Assembly: GCA_007258455.2 (NCBI GenBank)
Contig: VDFB02270651.1
Coordinates: 495,388,320 to 495,452,319, forward strand
Source: Sequoia sempervirens
Taxonomy: Eukaryota; Streptophyta; Pinopsida; Cupressales; Cupressaceae
Direction of reading: 5' to 3'
Length of the DNA stretch: 64,000 bases
Of the stretch, positions 23,060 through 35,574 are shown in pieces. Position 1 is the stretch's first letter; each line of letters starts with the position of its first letter. Below the pieces are notes generated by a model. It did not search any database. It was not told where the DNA came from and saw only the letters and a program-made list of their open reading frames with translations. The translations under genes and the position numbers were made by a program.

Positions 23060-24395
23060 AAATAGATGTTCTGGTTAATACTGGTGATTCTCAAAATGTT
23101 GCACCTGCATTAGCAACAAGATGGGTGCATGATATGACTCACTTTCTGAAAACTAGTGAATGTGCACCAAGTTTAGACAGAGCTAAGAGAAGATACTTCA
23201 AATTGAAATCTATACCATATGTGTTGATAGATAATGTTCTTTTCAGAAAAGATCTAAATGGGGTTCTATTGAGATATATTGATCAGGATCATATCGATAA
23301 AGTGCTTCATGAGTTCCATGATGGAACTTTAGGGGGTCATTTTTCCCCAAGAACAATTGTATGGAAAATTATGAGAGATGGCTATTATTGGCCAAGCATG
23401 TCTAAAGATGCCCATGCATGGGCCAGAAAGTGTGTGAAGTGTGCAATTTTTGCAGGAAAAGAAAAGTTGTCAGCATTACCTTTGCAGCCAACTCAAGTGG
23501 AACATCCCTTCATGAGATGGGGCATTGACTTTATTGGACCCATAAACCCACCTTCCAGTGTAGGTCACATGTGGGTACTCACTGCTACTAATTATTTCAC
23601 AAGGTGGACTGAGGTAGTGGCTCTGAAAGAAGCCAATGAGAGTGTTTTCTTAAGCTTTTATGATGATTTAGTAATCAGGTTTGGTGTTCCAGAATCAATT
23701 ATTTTAGATAATGCACTTGCATTTGTTGGACTAAGAGTTACCGATTGGGCTGTTAAAATGGTATCCATTTGAATACATCTTCTAACTATTACCCTCAAGG
23801 TAATGGTTTGGCTGAAAGCACAAATAAGAACCTGATCAGAATCAATAAATGAATAATGGAGGATAATCAGAGAGCTTGGCACACCAACTTGAAATCTGCC
23901 TTATGGGAAGATAGGATAACTCCCAAATGGTCTATTGGAAATTCTCCATATGTATCGGTTTATGGAAAGGAATTCAGATTGCCTTTGTCTATAGAGTTGC
24001 TAGCTCTTGATATTATGCATCAGTTGGAAATGTTTAAAGAACAAGACCCATTGGCAGTCAGATACACTTAGCTCATGGAGCTGGAAGATACAAGAAACAA
24101 AGCTATGAAGTCTTTGGAGTATCATCAACTCCAAACTAAAAGAGTTTTTGATAAGAGGGAAACTTCTAGAGCTTTCAAAGAGGGTGTTGTTGTACTCAAA
24201 TGGGATGAGTTGAAAAGTAGGCTAGGAAAGCATACGAAGTTTGATAACTTCTAGAGTGGCACGTTTATTATCACAGAGTGCAAGGAGCACAACACATTCC
24301 AGTTATCAAAGATGGATGGAGAGATTCTTCGTATCCTAGTCAATGGGATACACCTCAAGAGTTTCTTTGAGGTTTTATCTATACCACTTTTTCTA
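23060..24395 (+). pseudogene. Integrase of the 15-kb element
   Basis: An H-H-C-C zinc domain is present (EFHDGTLGGHF, then KCVKCA), followed by MRWGIDFIGPI (first catalytic Asp), IILDNALAF (second Asp; usually TDNG) and, after a frameshift near 23765, QGNGLAEST with the catalytic Glu. The C-terminal part reads WEDRITPKWSIGNSPY and KSRLGKHTKFDNF*SGTFII. Several TAG and one TGA stop interrupt it. Confidence 0.92.
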
Positions 24396-24677
24396 GTTTA
24401 GAAGTTTTTCTTTCAATAAATGATGTTGCACCTTAGTTAAGTTGTTGTTTTCAAATTCACTAAGTGCTTTTCAACATAGTTAGATAGTTTTCCTTCCGTA
24501 GTTTTAGTTTTCAATAAGTTTACAAGGTGTTCTAAGTCATTTTAGCTGAGTTGCAACATTGAATCAAGTTGCTTTCAGATCTGTTTTGAGTTTTTGAGTG
24601 ACCCTGTGCCCAATGAATAGCCTAGGCAACTGGTCTTAATTTTTAGCAAGAAAGCATATAGCAGATGTCGCCAAAAA
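24396..24677 (+). mobile_element. Untranslated stretch before the 3' LTR
   Basis: No frame. A clear polypurine tract is not visible directly before 24678 (the last bases are gtcgccaaaaa), which is odd for this superfamily and may reflect mutation. Confidence 0.5.
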
Positions 24678-27600
24678 TGTTACTCATTTTTGTTACTTTC
24701 TCAAGTTGATTGAGTTTAGAGTCTTTGCAAATTGAAAGTGAAGTACATTTCTTATCTATCTTCCCTATATTGTATTCAATTGTATAAATAGAAAAATTAG
24801 AAAGATTACAAGATTATAGTAACAAATTATTGCATTTATACAAGTGCATACAATATGCAAAATATTTGCTCAAATCTTCCTGAAAAGTAATCTTTATTGA
24901 TAAAAAAGTACATATTTGTCTCACACAAGCCATGAGACTTAACTTGTTCAATGAAAATGAAGAAAAGTTTATACATTTATGGATAAAGAAAACATAATGC
25001 ACATATAGGGGAAGAGGCCAATCATTGCCTAATGACTGGTTTTGTTTATGTTGTCTTGCTTTGTCTCTTGCCTTGAGTTGTCTTGTGTCCTCCTTAGCTC
25101 CTTGCTCCTAGTCCTTGCATTTGGAAATGACAATGATGTTAGAGGAGTTCTCTAAGCAATGAAGGCCTCTCACACTACATGTACATGCACCCATGAATGT
25201 ATAAAATGACCCTCAAGTACATTAAACAAACATGTAAACTATAAATTTCCAAGAAAGCAACAGGACCATCAAGCACATCAAACATATGCATATATTTTTC
25301 TAACTATTTGTTTCATGTGCAGGTATTGAAAAGAAATGTTGCTATTTTATTAAATTTCACCATGTGGGGTAAATGAGGCTCCCATAAGGGTTGAGACCAG
25401 CGTGCATTTGAAGGACAACAATTAAAATGATTGTGATTTGTAGGTTGACAATGTACAATTCATGTTTATAACCTTTTTGGGGTAGCATGCTATCAATTTT
25501 GTTTTGGCATGGCATTGCACTGGTGCAAACTCCCCATGGTTTATTTGTTTAACCATATATCATCTATGGTAGTGAGATTTTTGATCATTGTCATAGAGGA
25601 CACATCATCAAACAAGTAAATCATGAAAGATTACTCCCAGACCAATCACAATCTCAAGAGATCAGGATTAGTAAAACATAAATGCAATAACATGACTACA
25701 GGGAGTTGGTACCTATACAGGAGCAACCAGATCAAATAATGTAACCAAGGGAATTCATGACATAGTGCTGCCTAAAAGGCAATGCAATGAAATTAAGTAA
25801 AAGGAATAATAATGCCCAGATTTTGCACAGATAGTTATCAAACTGCAGTTACAATCAAACCAATGAAAACAGTGAGCAATGCCATGATGACTATCACCTA
25901 CAGTGGAGTAAATGTAATTTTCATTGTCAAAACATATTTACATTTATACCACATGCAATCATGGAAAGCACAAGTAGTGTTATAGCACTCAAATCAAGGT
26001 GATTTTTTTCGAGAAGTGATGCTACATGAGTGAAGGATTTTTCTCCTTATAATCAATGTTGAAAATGTTCCAATTGGATAGTGTAATCATCCAAAAGACA
26101 CAAAGACATTAGAACTTTCACAATTAGGATAATGTACATTGTCATGAAACAAGTATGACAATGGTAGATATAAGAGTTTCAAATGACAGTGGATCCTTTG
26201 CAAATGATAACATGTTCAATATCCATGAAGGAGACTAGGTATTACCATACAGTGCAACCAAGAAGGTAACCCATAGTAGTACATACAGTGACAGTAACAC
26301 TGAAAATGGTAGGTCTGATGAAAAATGCATAGTCCACATATTGGGCAATGATCATGACTGAGAAATCTTAAAGAAGACATCAGAGAGGGAGGAATAATTG
26401 TAATGCATTGGCCGTAGGCTTCAAGATCATGCAAATCCCTCATAACACCTGTATAAGCAAATCAAAGGTAGCAACAATATGGACAACATCAATAATGATA
26501 TGTGAGGAGGAATGGAGCCCCAACATGCCAAATGGCTAAATACATTGGTTTTATGATAAGATCAATAGGAAAAAGAGGCATTTCTTTTTCTTTATTTCCA
26601 CACATTTAGCCGTACCCATTTGGGGTTTCTACCAAAGAATGAAAACCTGGAGGATAGTCTCAGATTGAGCTATCATTTTATTAGTAAAAGTGTTGAGAAA
26701 ACTAAATGATGAGAAAGATGATTCTGGGTACCTGAACTGAAGTATGTCAGCCATGAAGATGAAACTAAGCAAGAATAATTCACAAAAAAATTTAATGATG
26801 AAGATTCCTTTAGATTATTTATAGAAGTGTAAAGTTGTGCCTGCAAAAAAGTTACAAATAAAAAATTGAGTAAGACTAAAGGTATGAGTATCATGAGGTC
26901 GTGGTCATTCCATAGAAGATCTGGTGTTTTTGATATCAAATCAAGTTCCTATAGCATGCATAGGTACGACCATTAAAGGATAAAAATCCTGTAATGGAAT
27001 TTTGAAGAATAGAACGAAGGGTTTTTGTATGCAAAAAATGCTAAACTATAGAAAATCAAATGGCTGAGCGACTATATGCAGGAAAGATAAATTTATTTTT
27101 GCTTATGAATCCATGTCTAAAGCTTATACAAAAAGAGCAAATTTCAATAGCTGAAAATGCATTCTTTCTTTTATGCGTTAAAAGATATATAGTTCTTGTT
27201 CTCTTTTGTATGAGGGTTTTGCTTACCCAGCTAGTGGCTGTTATTTTCTTCAATCTTCTTGTCAAATACCTTCTCATTGATTTGATGAGAGTTTCTCCAT
27301 GGCAACCAGTCATTGAAATGGGAGACATAGAATAAAAATATAATAAGTTAGAAATATGAAGAATGGCTACAGGAGTCGCGACCATGGAGGGCCTATGTCA
27401 GCATTATTTAAGTGACAATAGAGATATTTCATCAAAATTACTTCTAAAAAATTCTTACCAGTGTGTTTATCTAGAGGAAAATCAACAGAAAATGTAGGTT
27501 GATGCCTCTATACAACTCAAAATCCATTAGAAAAGCCTCTGAGTTTCTAGAAACCCTAGCAAAGGAGGTAATGGTGGCCCAAGCTTCTTCACGTTTTCAA

Positions 27601-29017
27601 GAATAAAATGAAGATGTCTTATTTTTCCTTTCTTTTGTTTTAGGGTTACTAACCCTAATGATGCCAATAATAGCATGACATTTTTGTCATTGACTTAGCA
27701 AAGGCAAGTGTTGAATAATATATGTCCCATGGGTGTAAGAGTAATTTCCATGACTTAGGTATTTCAAATACCTTGTAAGCATTTATAAACCTTTGCAAAA
27801 TATCCATGTGTGCACGTATGGCTTGTATAGCCTTGTGACATGTAGATGCCACCTATGCCTTTGGAGTTTTTACCTTTGAAAACTTTGACCTCATTTTTAT
27901 GTGCTCACAACCATAATGGTTGAAGTATAGAGCATTTGCATAAATGTTATTGTAAAACAAATGGCTTGGAGGTGTGATTATAAGCCTTTAAGTCATTTTG
28001 TTACTCTTAAATGCAATTAGGATGACTTGGTCGATTGAGGAAAGATAAAGATATGCTTTCATTTATACTTTTACTAGCATCTAAGAGAGGTTATTTTCAG
28101 TTTGCCAACATATGCTATGCATTTAGGAGCATTTAATTGAGAAATTGCAGGAATCTAGAGTGGTTTTGCATACCTAGATGTTTGGCATGGTCAAACCCAC
28201 TTTCCCCACATGTTGGAGACAGTTTTGGGGGAAATCTAGTGGCACATTTTTAGGCTATTTTGATGGATCCGACCCAAGTTAGTTGCTAGCTCCTATTTTG
28301 GTGCAACTACTTGGAGTTGAGTATTATATTCACTCTTGTAACTCTTTTGGAGGGAGTTCTACTGCAGATTGAGACTTAGAGACTTTTTGAGTCCTTTGTC
28401 AAATTTCTTGCAAGCTTTTGTAACTCATTTTGGACATGAAATACAGTGCATACCTTGGGTATCATTGAATGGTGTACTTTTTCCTTCTTGTTATTGCATT
28501 GAATTGTGTATTTCCACATGATTGATTGATTTATTGTGAGATTGTATTCATTTCCTTTAACTCTGTCTCATGGCTTTAGTACCTTTTTGCAGAGAAGTGT
28601 GATGTTGCAAGTTATAATTTGTGTCAAGAATGCAGGTTGCTCTTAGCTGTGAAGTCTTTTTTCCTCCTAAGATTTTAAGCAGTAAGGCCTCTTTATAAAA
28701 TACTTATGCAAAGCACACAAAAATAAGTTGTGCAAGTTTTTTTTTCTAGTCATTGTATGCAAGTGTATGAAATATGAATTTCAAGTCTAAGTAATATTTT
28801 GGTGTATCACCTTAGGAGGTAGTTTTCATTTTATGCTATCTATTTTCCCTTTTCCCCAACAAAAAACTAGTAGGATTTAGGTGAGAACCAAGAGGAAGTT
28901 GACCTTCTCTAGAGGTTGACCTCTATTTATCAAAGCCCGCACTTTAAGAGGTCTTCCCATGTTACACTGAGTTGTTGAATTTCATATTCAACTGGGTGCA
29001 AAATCATAATAATAACA
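24678..29017 (+). mobile_element. 3' LTR (about 4.3 kb)
   Basis: Direct repeat of 13908-18214, starting TGTTACTC and ending TAACA, so the ends form a perfect 5-bp inverted repeat. Directly followed by the AAAAT target duplication (29018-29022). Confidence 0.92.
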
Positions 29018-31065
29018 AAAATAACGTAAAACCATAGGAATGTACCATATGATGAGAATCTCTTGATTCAAGCATCCAACTCATTGTTGAAGACAAAGCC
29101 AATGTAGAAAGGGTTTGGCCTTAACTTGTACAAGTGGAAGGAAACGTAAAGCATGGAATGCTATTTTTCTTCATAGCTTCTTCTAAAGGATTTATTCTCT
29201 TCCAACATTTAGTTACAGTATGTAACTCTTTGTCACAAAAATTGTAGGTTTCTCTTGATTTCTTCTTTATCTAGGAGAAAAACTCGCCAAACTTGGAAGG
29301 TTTGTCATTCTATGAATTGGATTAGTTTTTTTGTTCTAACTTATGTGTTGGTTTGGAGGAATTATCACTACCTGATGAATAATATATCTTACGATTCTAT
29401 TTATTCTTCCCTTTCCCTTTGGATGATTGTGATGCCAATACCTAGTTTTCAAAACTAGAAATAACTTCTAATTATACCAACTTGGCCTATTCCCATGTCA
29501 AACGATAATAAAATATCTCAAAATATCTTGGCATAGTAAAAGTTATCACCTAATACATCCATAGTAGAATAAAATGTAGAAGAGAAGACTCGAAATAGCC
29601 CTTTGGTCTTAGATAGAATTAGGAAAACTTGCATTATTTATCAATATTTCCCTTTCCACAACCTTGTAATTGTGATCTAAGTGACTTAAATTTTACCAAA
29701 AGGTACACAATGGAGTAGAAGTAATTAGATCCAATTATAGTCAAAATTTCCTCAATCTAAAGTGCTTGGAAATCATTAACTATACCAAAAAAATCCCTAT
29801 ATTCTTCCAAAATATACTTAGGAGTTCACCAAGACTCAATGCGAAATAATAGATTGTTTGAAAATGTAGTGAAATTAGTCCCATGGCCTCATCCATCTTG
29901 TTTCTATATGCAATTTTTTCATATTCTTGAGTGAAATTGAGTGGAAAATAATCCAATATAGATCATAATCCCTTGGATATGAGAAATATGGTCATATGAG
30001 GCTTCTAGGATTAATAATTTTGTAGTGTAAGATGCTCAATGGAAGTGGATTCCACCATTTTTTGTTTGAGTTTTGATTATGCAAAAAAGACATATTTTTT
30101 TTATCTTGCAATGTGTTCTAGGAAGAAAATTGAACCCCCTACAATAAGAAAAGTAAACACCTTTTCTAAATGTTTATAATAGTAGAGAAAATAGAAAAGT
30201 GTTCACTTTAAATGGAATTTTCATGTACTTATAAACAAATATTAAAAATAGCAATTTGATGGCTACGTAGATCATAGGATTTTTTTTATGCTTATTCATT
30301 TTTTTTAAATGGACATCGTATGGCTAAGTTATGTTTGATTTTTTAAAATTTCTTCTTTAGGTCCCTAAAGCAAAAAAAAGCCCCCTAGGTTTAGCAATTG
30401 GTCACCCATGTGATCAAGTGCTAGAGGTCAAGGGCTAGCGACTAGTCCTTTAGAACCTAGTCACCCACATGGCTAGGGTTTGGCAACTAGACAGTAGTCA
30501 CTAGAAACACATTAATAAGTGGTGGGTGCAGATGCAATGACTAGTGTTGATTGAGTCTCATTGGGGTGGAGAGTTTAGTCTTTTTTTAGAGACAATATAT
30601 CTTTTTTTAGCCATTGAAGGGTGGTGGATGTCGCAAAGGTGTTGTTGAAGGGAAATAATGATGGATATTTAAATGCTTAATAATATATCTTACACATTGA
30701 AAATATTGAGTGGCAATGAATGCATTTAAATGTCACCTAAAACCTTGGAATCAATAGTCGAAACCTAAAAAAGTATATTTTTAAAACACCATCACTACAA
30801 ATACAAATTGTCCAATTTTTTTAAAAGCGCCCAAAAAAATTCCATCCAATAAAATTGAGTTCTATCAAAAGGAGACTATATGGATTTTTTCTACAAAAAA
30901 TACCTCAAAAGGTTTTTAACTTTATTTTTAGCATTTGGACACATGACCTTAAAATTTTGATGCAGGTTCTAGACATAATAGGGAGGCATGTTTTGCTCAA
31001 AGAGGCTTTCTCTAACAAAATATGGTAAAAAAATAAATAAAAATCAAGAAGTGGTTTGTTGATTT

Positions 31066-31084
31066 AGATTTTTGATACCATGTT
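31066..31084. repeat. SINE target site duplication, left copy
   Basis: agatttttgataccatgtt, repeated perfectly at 31280-31298. The duplicated target is the copia primer site and LTR end. Confidence 0.95.
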
Positions 31085-31279
31085 TATGGGCGGGGGCCCT
31101 AGCTCGGTTGGCTAAGTAATTCCGTTGCGGCTCTGCTGGTCACGAGTTCTAGTCTCCCCCCGTCCCGTGGTACCGGAGGGCGTGTCACGCCAGCGCCGCC
31201 GGTCACGTTAAAAAGTTTACCAGGCACACTGCAGTTTATAGGGGGTCGTGCTACTCGATTCCTGCAGTCTAAAAAAAAA
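31085..31279 (+). mobile_element. tRNA-derived SINE
   Basis: A 195-bp GC-rich island in AT-rich DNA, flanked by a perfect 19-bp duplication and ending in a run of ten A. The head resembles a tRNA: box A-like TAGCTCGGTTGG (31100-31111) and box B-like GTTCTAGTCTC (31146-31156), with spacing right for an RNA polymerase III internal promoter. The rest (many CG dinucleotides, CACGCCAGCGCCGCC) is the family-specific body. Being non-autonomous, it would have been mobilised by LINE machinery. The intact duplication and retained CG sites suggest a fairly recent insertion. It is not a functional tRNA gene, because the cloverleaf does not close. Confidence 0.9.
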
Positions 31280-31298
31280 AGATTTTTGATACCATGTT
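31280..31298. repeat. SINE target site duplication, right copy
   Basis: Identical 19 bases to 31066-31084; includes minus-strand TGGTATC, the copia primer site, and ACA, the copia LTR end. Confidence 0.95.
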
Positions 31299-31600
31299 GG
31301 AATAGTGGAGAAACTCATAGGCACAATAATATATCATGAATGCCAAAAATAATTGTACAAATGAGAGCTATAATAAATAATTATTATATATCTCCACAAA
31401 TAATAAATCATAGTATAATAAAATATAATGAAATGACCTTGCTATATAAGGGTAAGAAAAAAACCCTAAGACATTCTAAGATCACACCATGTGTCTAAAT
31501 TGTATGCAATGTTATAAAAAATAAAAAGAGACCTAAGTAAGCTTAAGTGACAAAGTGTAAATAAGTGCTCATATTTAACTAGCTAGATAAAGTATATTTT
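31295..31600 (-). mobile_element. 5' LTR of the minus-strand copia relic (inner part)
   Basis: On the minus strand the LTR ends ...CCAACA at 31295, immediately before the primer site. A TATA-like TTATATAGCAAGG lies near 31445. The outer end is not resolved. Confidence 0.6.
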
Positions 31601-34600
31601 TTCACACCAATAAAGGTACCTTTTGTGATGACAAACAACCATTTGTTGACATTTTCTTGATTCACCTCAATTGAGCAAATATGTTCTTGTATTTATTCTA
31701 TTTTTTTGCCAACTACTTGCAAAATTTTAGTGCATTTTATATAAGATAAAATGATGCAATTTGAAAGAGGGTGTTAGATTAAAAAACTAGAATGTCTCTT
31801 TCCAAATGAGAATGAATTAGTGAAACCTAATTTGCATATTTCTATCCTTAAGTATTTATTAGTATCTTTTTTTTTATTCATATATGACAATATTTTTTGT
31901 TCTAATTCTACACAATACATCATTCTAGAAAAGAGGGCATAAAAATTAATTGAAAGATATAAATATTGTATTCCAAAACAAATGGACAAACCAGCATTCT
32001 CAAAAAAAATATAATTCATGTGCTAAAAAAATATGAACACCTGAAATGCTAAACTTAAGATAATCTTATTCTATCACAATATAGATTGCTTGAATGTCAC
32101 AATTTATAATTTATTTATTTATATGATCCAATATTTTATTAAATTACTTATATCACCCTATATTATTTTAATTTTGGTATTGATCAATGTTGAATTGGCA
32201 TGAAAAAAGCAATCATGAAGGTTGTGAAGAATGAAGGTTTAGAAAATGACTACACAAATGTGGATATGTAAAATATCATTACAAAGGATATAATGATATC
32301 ATTTACATGAGGTTATTGACAAGTACTATATAGACTTTATCGTGACAAAGTAGTGTACATAACTCTTTTATTTATCTTTGTTGATCGACTTAGAGATGAT
32401 TAATTTGTAATTTTTGCACTAGTTGATATGTGATCACTTTGTTTGTCTTTAACACTATTTGTAATTAAGAAGATAAAAAGACTTAAATTTATAGTTTTTA
32501 GATATGGTAAACTCTACTCTAAAAACAAAGAAATATTAAACTATACCCTAGGCTTAACCATCTCAAAAATTTTGCTCTTGTTCATATCTAATGAAATAAG
32601 ATACTCTCAAAGCATACCCAAATGATCTCATAAACGTACTTCAATAAATGTTACCAACTAACAAATGACAATGGTAATGCATTTAACCCAATTTAAAGTA
32701 TGAAATTACATTTTTTATGAATAAGGTCTTATTATTTTTCATAAACTAAAAAGGAAATAATATATACTATTCACAAAAAATGGTAGGTGGTAGAAGACAT
32801 GCCCTTAAAGTCCAAGTGGACCCAAATCTAAAATAAAAGATGAGAAAAATCTAAAAAGATTTAAAAAAACACTAGACATTAACATAGACTAAAAATGACT
32901 AACCAAATAATTTGAAATTTATAGTACCAAATGTCCAAAGAAGACTAAAGATTCCAACACTAATTTAACTAAACCACCATTAAAAAATCATAAACCGCAA
33001 ATATCCTTTATAAAATATATATTTAAAAGATCATATATTGTAGTTTTCTTTTTAATTTAAAAGTATAACTTTAAGCTTTACATTAACAAAACCAATTTTT
33101 TTTACAATATAGATATATTAATCAATCACATAAAAATAAAGAAAATTCTAAGAACATCTAAAGCATAACAAAGAAGGGCCACCACCATGCTTGAATGGGA
33201 AGATTAGAGTGGCGAGTTGTTCTTTTGTATCTTTCCTTTCCTTATGTTAATATCATAATTCTCAACTAACATAGATGTGGGTTTAATTTATTCAAGGATA
33301 AATCAATCACTTCTAAGCTAAATGAGATCATTTTATTTTACATAATTATGATCTTCTAGTCAGACAAACCACATATGTTTTCTCCTTGTGAATGAAGATA
33401 TCTATAAATCTAATCTAATGATTTCAAACATCCATTATGAATTCAATACAGTTTTAGATAGAAAAAGGGAAAGGGACCCACTAGGTATCTTTTCTCTTTT
33501 TTGAGCTTTTGAAACTATATTACCTGTAATCAATGCCCTTTGCCGCTTCTTTTCATTTGAACTTTTACTCTACTCAGCTTAAAAACTTTTATTATGGAGG
33601 GACTGCACTTTATTCAAATACTTCACCATCTTGTCAATTCACATCTATAAAAAAAACATACTTTTTTTACAAACATTCAATTTTAGTTCATCCCCTCATT
33701 TGTTTAGGATATATCTCGAGATGGGACAACATTAGACATTGCCATCACCATTGTCTTGCAAATTGACTGACACGTGTACATCAAGTTTGAGTATATTTTG
33801 ATATTTATAAGCTTTTTAACAATGTTACAGTCAATGCATATTATTGGTAAGTCAATTATAATCATATAGGTGCTTTTTTTTTATTGACCACCTCATTCCC
33901 CTCTCTATTAGTTGTTTTATTTTATTTACCTAGGGTTTGTCTGTAATGCAGCCCTAGTTGCTTCATAGGGAATCCTATACATGCCATGCAAGGAAAGATG
34001 GAAGAATGATGCAACTCTATGAAAATTTATATATTGGAAGTAATTTTTTTAACAATTTGGAAGTAACACATTATGAATATTAATCATTTGTTTTGAGTAG
34101 TTAATCTCTTTTTTCATTGAAGTATGGAAAGTCATAATAAATTGATCAAATATATGTCAAGTAATTCTCGTTGGTTGGGAGTGTTATTAATTATCACAAT
34201 CATAATTTAAGTTTTCATTCTTTTGAATAGTTAAATTTCATATTCACTAAAGAATGGAAAAGTCATAATAAATTGATCAAATACATGTCAAGTAAATCTC
34301 GTTGATTGGGTGTGTAATTATTATCATCTCAATCTTTCATTCTGAAATTTTAATTCTTATTTCATCTTGTTTTCAAACTCGGTTTATTGTTTAATATTTG
34401 TTTAGGGATTCCACTTTTCGATTCAATGATAGTGGATGGCTGAAAGTATTTGAGTGGCCAGTAAGGATATGTTGTTTGTTTAGATTGTGAATATTTTTAG
34501 AGTTAAAAAAAAAAAATCATGCTATCGTGTCTATATTTATTTCTTAAAACATCCATTTTTCATATTTTCGATGTACACACTAGAGCTAGTTGTAGAATTC

Positions 34601-35150
34601 ATTTTGGTATAAGATGGTAGAATGCTAATAGGGATTTATAGAGTTCAACTTTAAACCTATGAACTACTTGTCATAAGGTGATCGTGAAGTTTTCGTCAAC
34701 AAAAAAAACACATATTTCTAAAGCTAATTCTCAAGCTTGTTGAAATAACATATACAATTAGATTTTATGAGAGATAGAATTTGTAGTATATCATGTACCC
34801 ATTTTTTCTTTAACATCTCAAATTGAAGGTCAACAAGCTTGGAATCTCAACCTTGAAGGACAATGCTATTTGCTTTACCTCCTCACTCACATGCCTACTT
34901 TTGCTCACAGATGCACACAACAATAGCACTATTTGAAGGCAAGAAGGTAACCAACAAACAATGATCTATAGATCATGCACACAAGAAAATATGTAAAAGC
35001 CTAAAAAATTATCTTGATGGAACATGAGGTTGAGGATCTATTATATAAAGGTTAAAATTGTAGGTGAGTATTATTACACATGATAATATTCAACTATATT
35101 CTAACTATATTATTTATTATATGCATGAAGATAAAAAAAATTCAAATAAG
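31601..35150. other. Long stretch with no recognisable gene
   Basis: AT-rich, with many A and T runs. No family motif on either strand apart from one tandem duplication at 34091-34335. Confidence 0.55.
34091..34335. repeat. 130-bp imperfect tandem duplication
   Basis: Landmarks ttttgagtagttaa (34091) and ttttgaatagttaa (34221), each followed by cataataaattgatcaaat and atgtcaagtaa, about 130 bp apart. Confidence 0.8.
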
Positions 35151-35180
35151 TCAATAACATCAATGGTATTATTGTTTCAT

Positions 35181-35570
35181 CCCCCCGTGGTGACTATTAG
35201 CAAGATCTACAGTAGAAATCATTTTTTTTAGGACCTTTCATGAGCCAGAGGCTTCATGAAGATATTTTCTATCTAATTCTTCGTATTGAGATACACAATC
35301 TTGATCAATCCTTATTAAACCAATTCTCTGATGTAGTGATGTTGAATCTCAATATGTTTAATCGTAGATATTATAAAATACTGAATTCTTTATTATTTAT
35401 ATAGAATTCTTGTTGTCACAATACAATAAGATATGTCTATCTTATTTTTGATACAAAGAGTTGTTGATTTTGTAACTTTATACTTTGCCCCTACTACATA
35501 AAGTGATATAGTTAGTTATTTCTTGAACTTCTAAGAAATAACTTGCCCGATCTGAATCTAAAATCTAAAA
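35181..35570 (-). pseudogene. Ty1/copia RNase H relic with polypurine tract
   Basis: Minus-strand frames read LLYCDNKNSI and, after a shift, KHIEIQHHYIRELV: the end of the copia RNase H (CDNxSxI ... HTKHIDIxHHxIRE). IENIFMKPLA follows (usually ADIFTKPL). A polypurine tract (ccacgggggg on the minus strand, 35190-35181) and TGA follow, marking where the 3' LTR begins toward lower coordinates. Upstream the similarity stops at about 35570, where the TIR relic begins. Confidence 0.85.
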
Positions 35571-35574
35571 TGTA

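Larger units (their letters stand above)
13908..29017 (+). mobile_element. 15.1-kb Tat-like Ty3/gypsy element with 4.3-kb LTRs
   Basis: The boundaries are set by two long direct repeats starting TGTTAC. The right copy ends TAACA, the inverted complement of TGTTA, and an AAAAT target duplication flanks the whole. Between the LTRs are a primer site, gag, protease, an RNase H-like domain, reverse transcriptase, RNase H and integrase, all plus strand. In sampled stretches (13980-14290 against 24750-25060) the LTRs differ at very roughly one base in fourteen by eye, so it is an old insertion. The coding region carries about 30 in-frame stops, mostly TAG, and several frameshifts. It sits inside a minus-strand copia relic. 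Confidence 0.92.
29018..31294 (-). pseudogene. Ty1/copia leader, gag, zinc knuckle and protease start (relic, right part)
   Basis: Read on the minus strand from 31294: primer site TGGTATC directly after the LTR end (31294-31288), a SINE-interrupted leader, then gag from about 30060 (MTIFLISKGL, EYEKIAYRNKMDEAMGL). The zinc knuckle YNFCDKELHTVTKCW (29203-29247) has C-x4-H-x4-C spacing with its first Cys changed to Tyr. SWMLESRDSHHMVHS (about 29047-29090) is the protease region (W-x-x-DSGAxxHM). The reading then crosses the 15-kb insertion and resumes at 13907 in the correct order. Numerous stops; inactive. Confidence 0.85.

Noticed and set aside
18450..24395. Systematic TAG codons suggesting stop-codon readthrough or recoding
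   Set aside because: TAGs fall at both Gln and Trp positions and co-occur with frameshifts and other stops; methylation-driven decay explains them better.
31085..31279. A tRNA gene
   Set aside because: Box A and B are present, but there is no closing acceptor stem, and the A tail plus perfect target duplication show a SINE.
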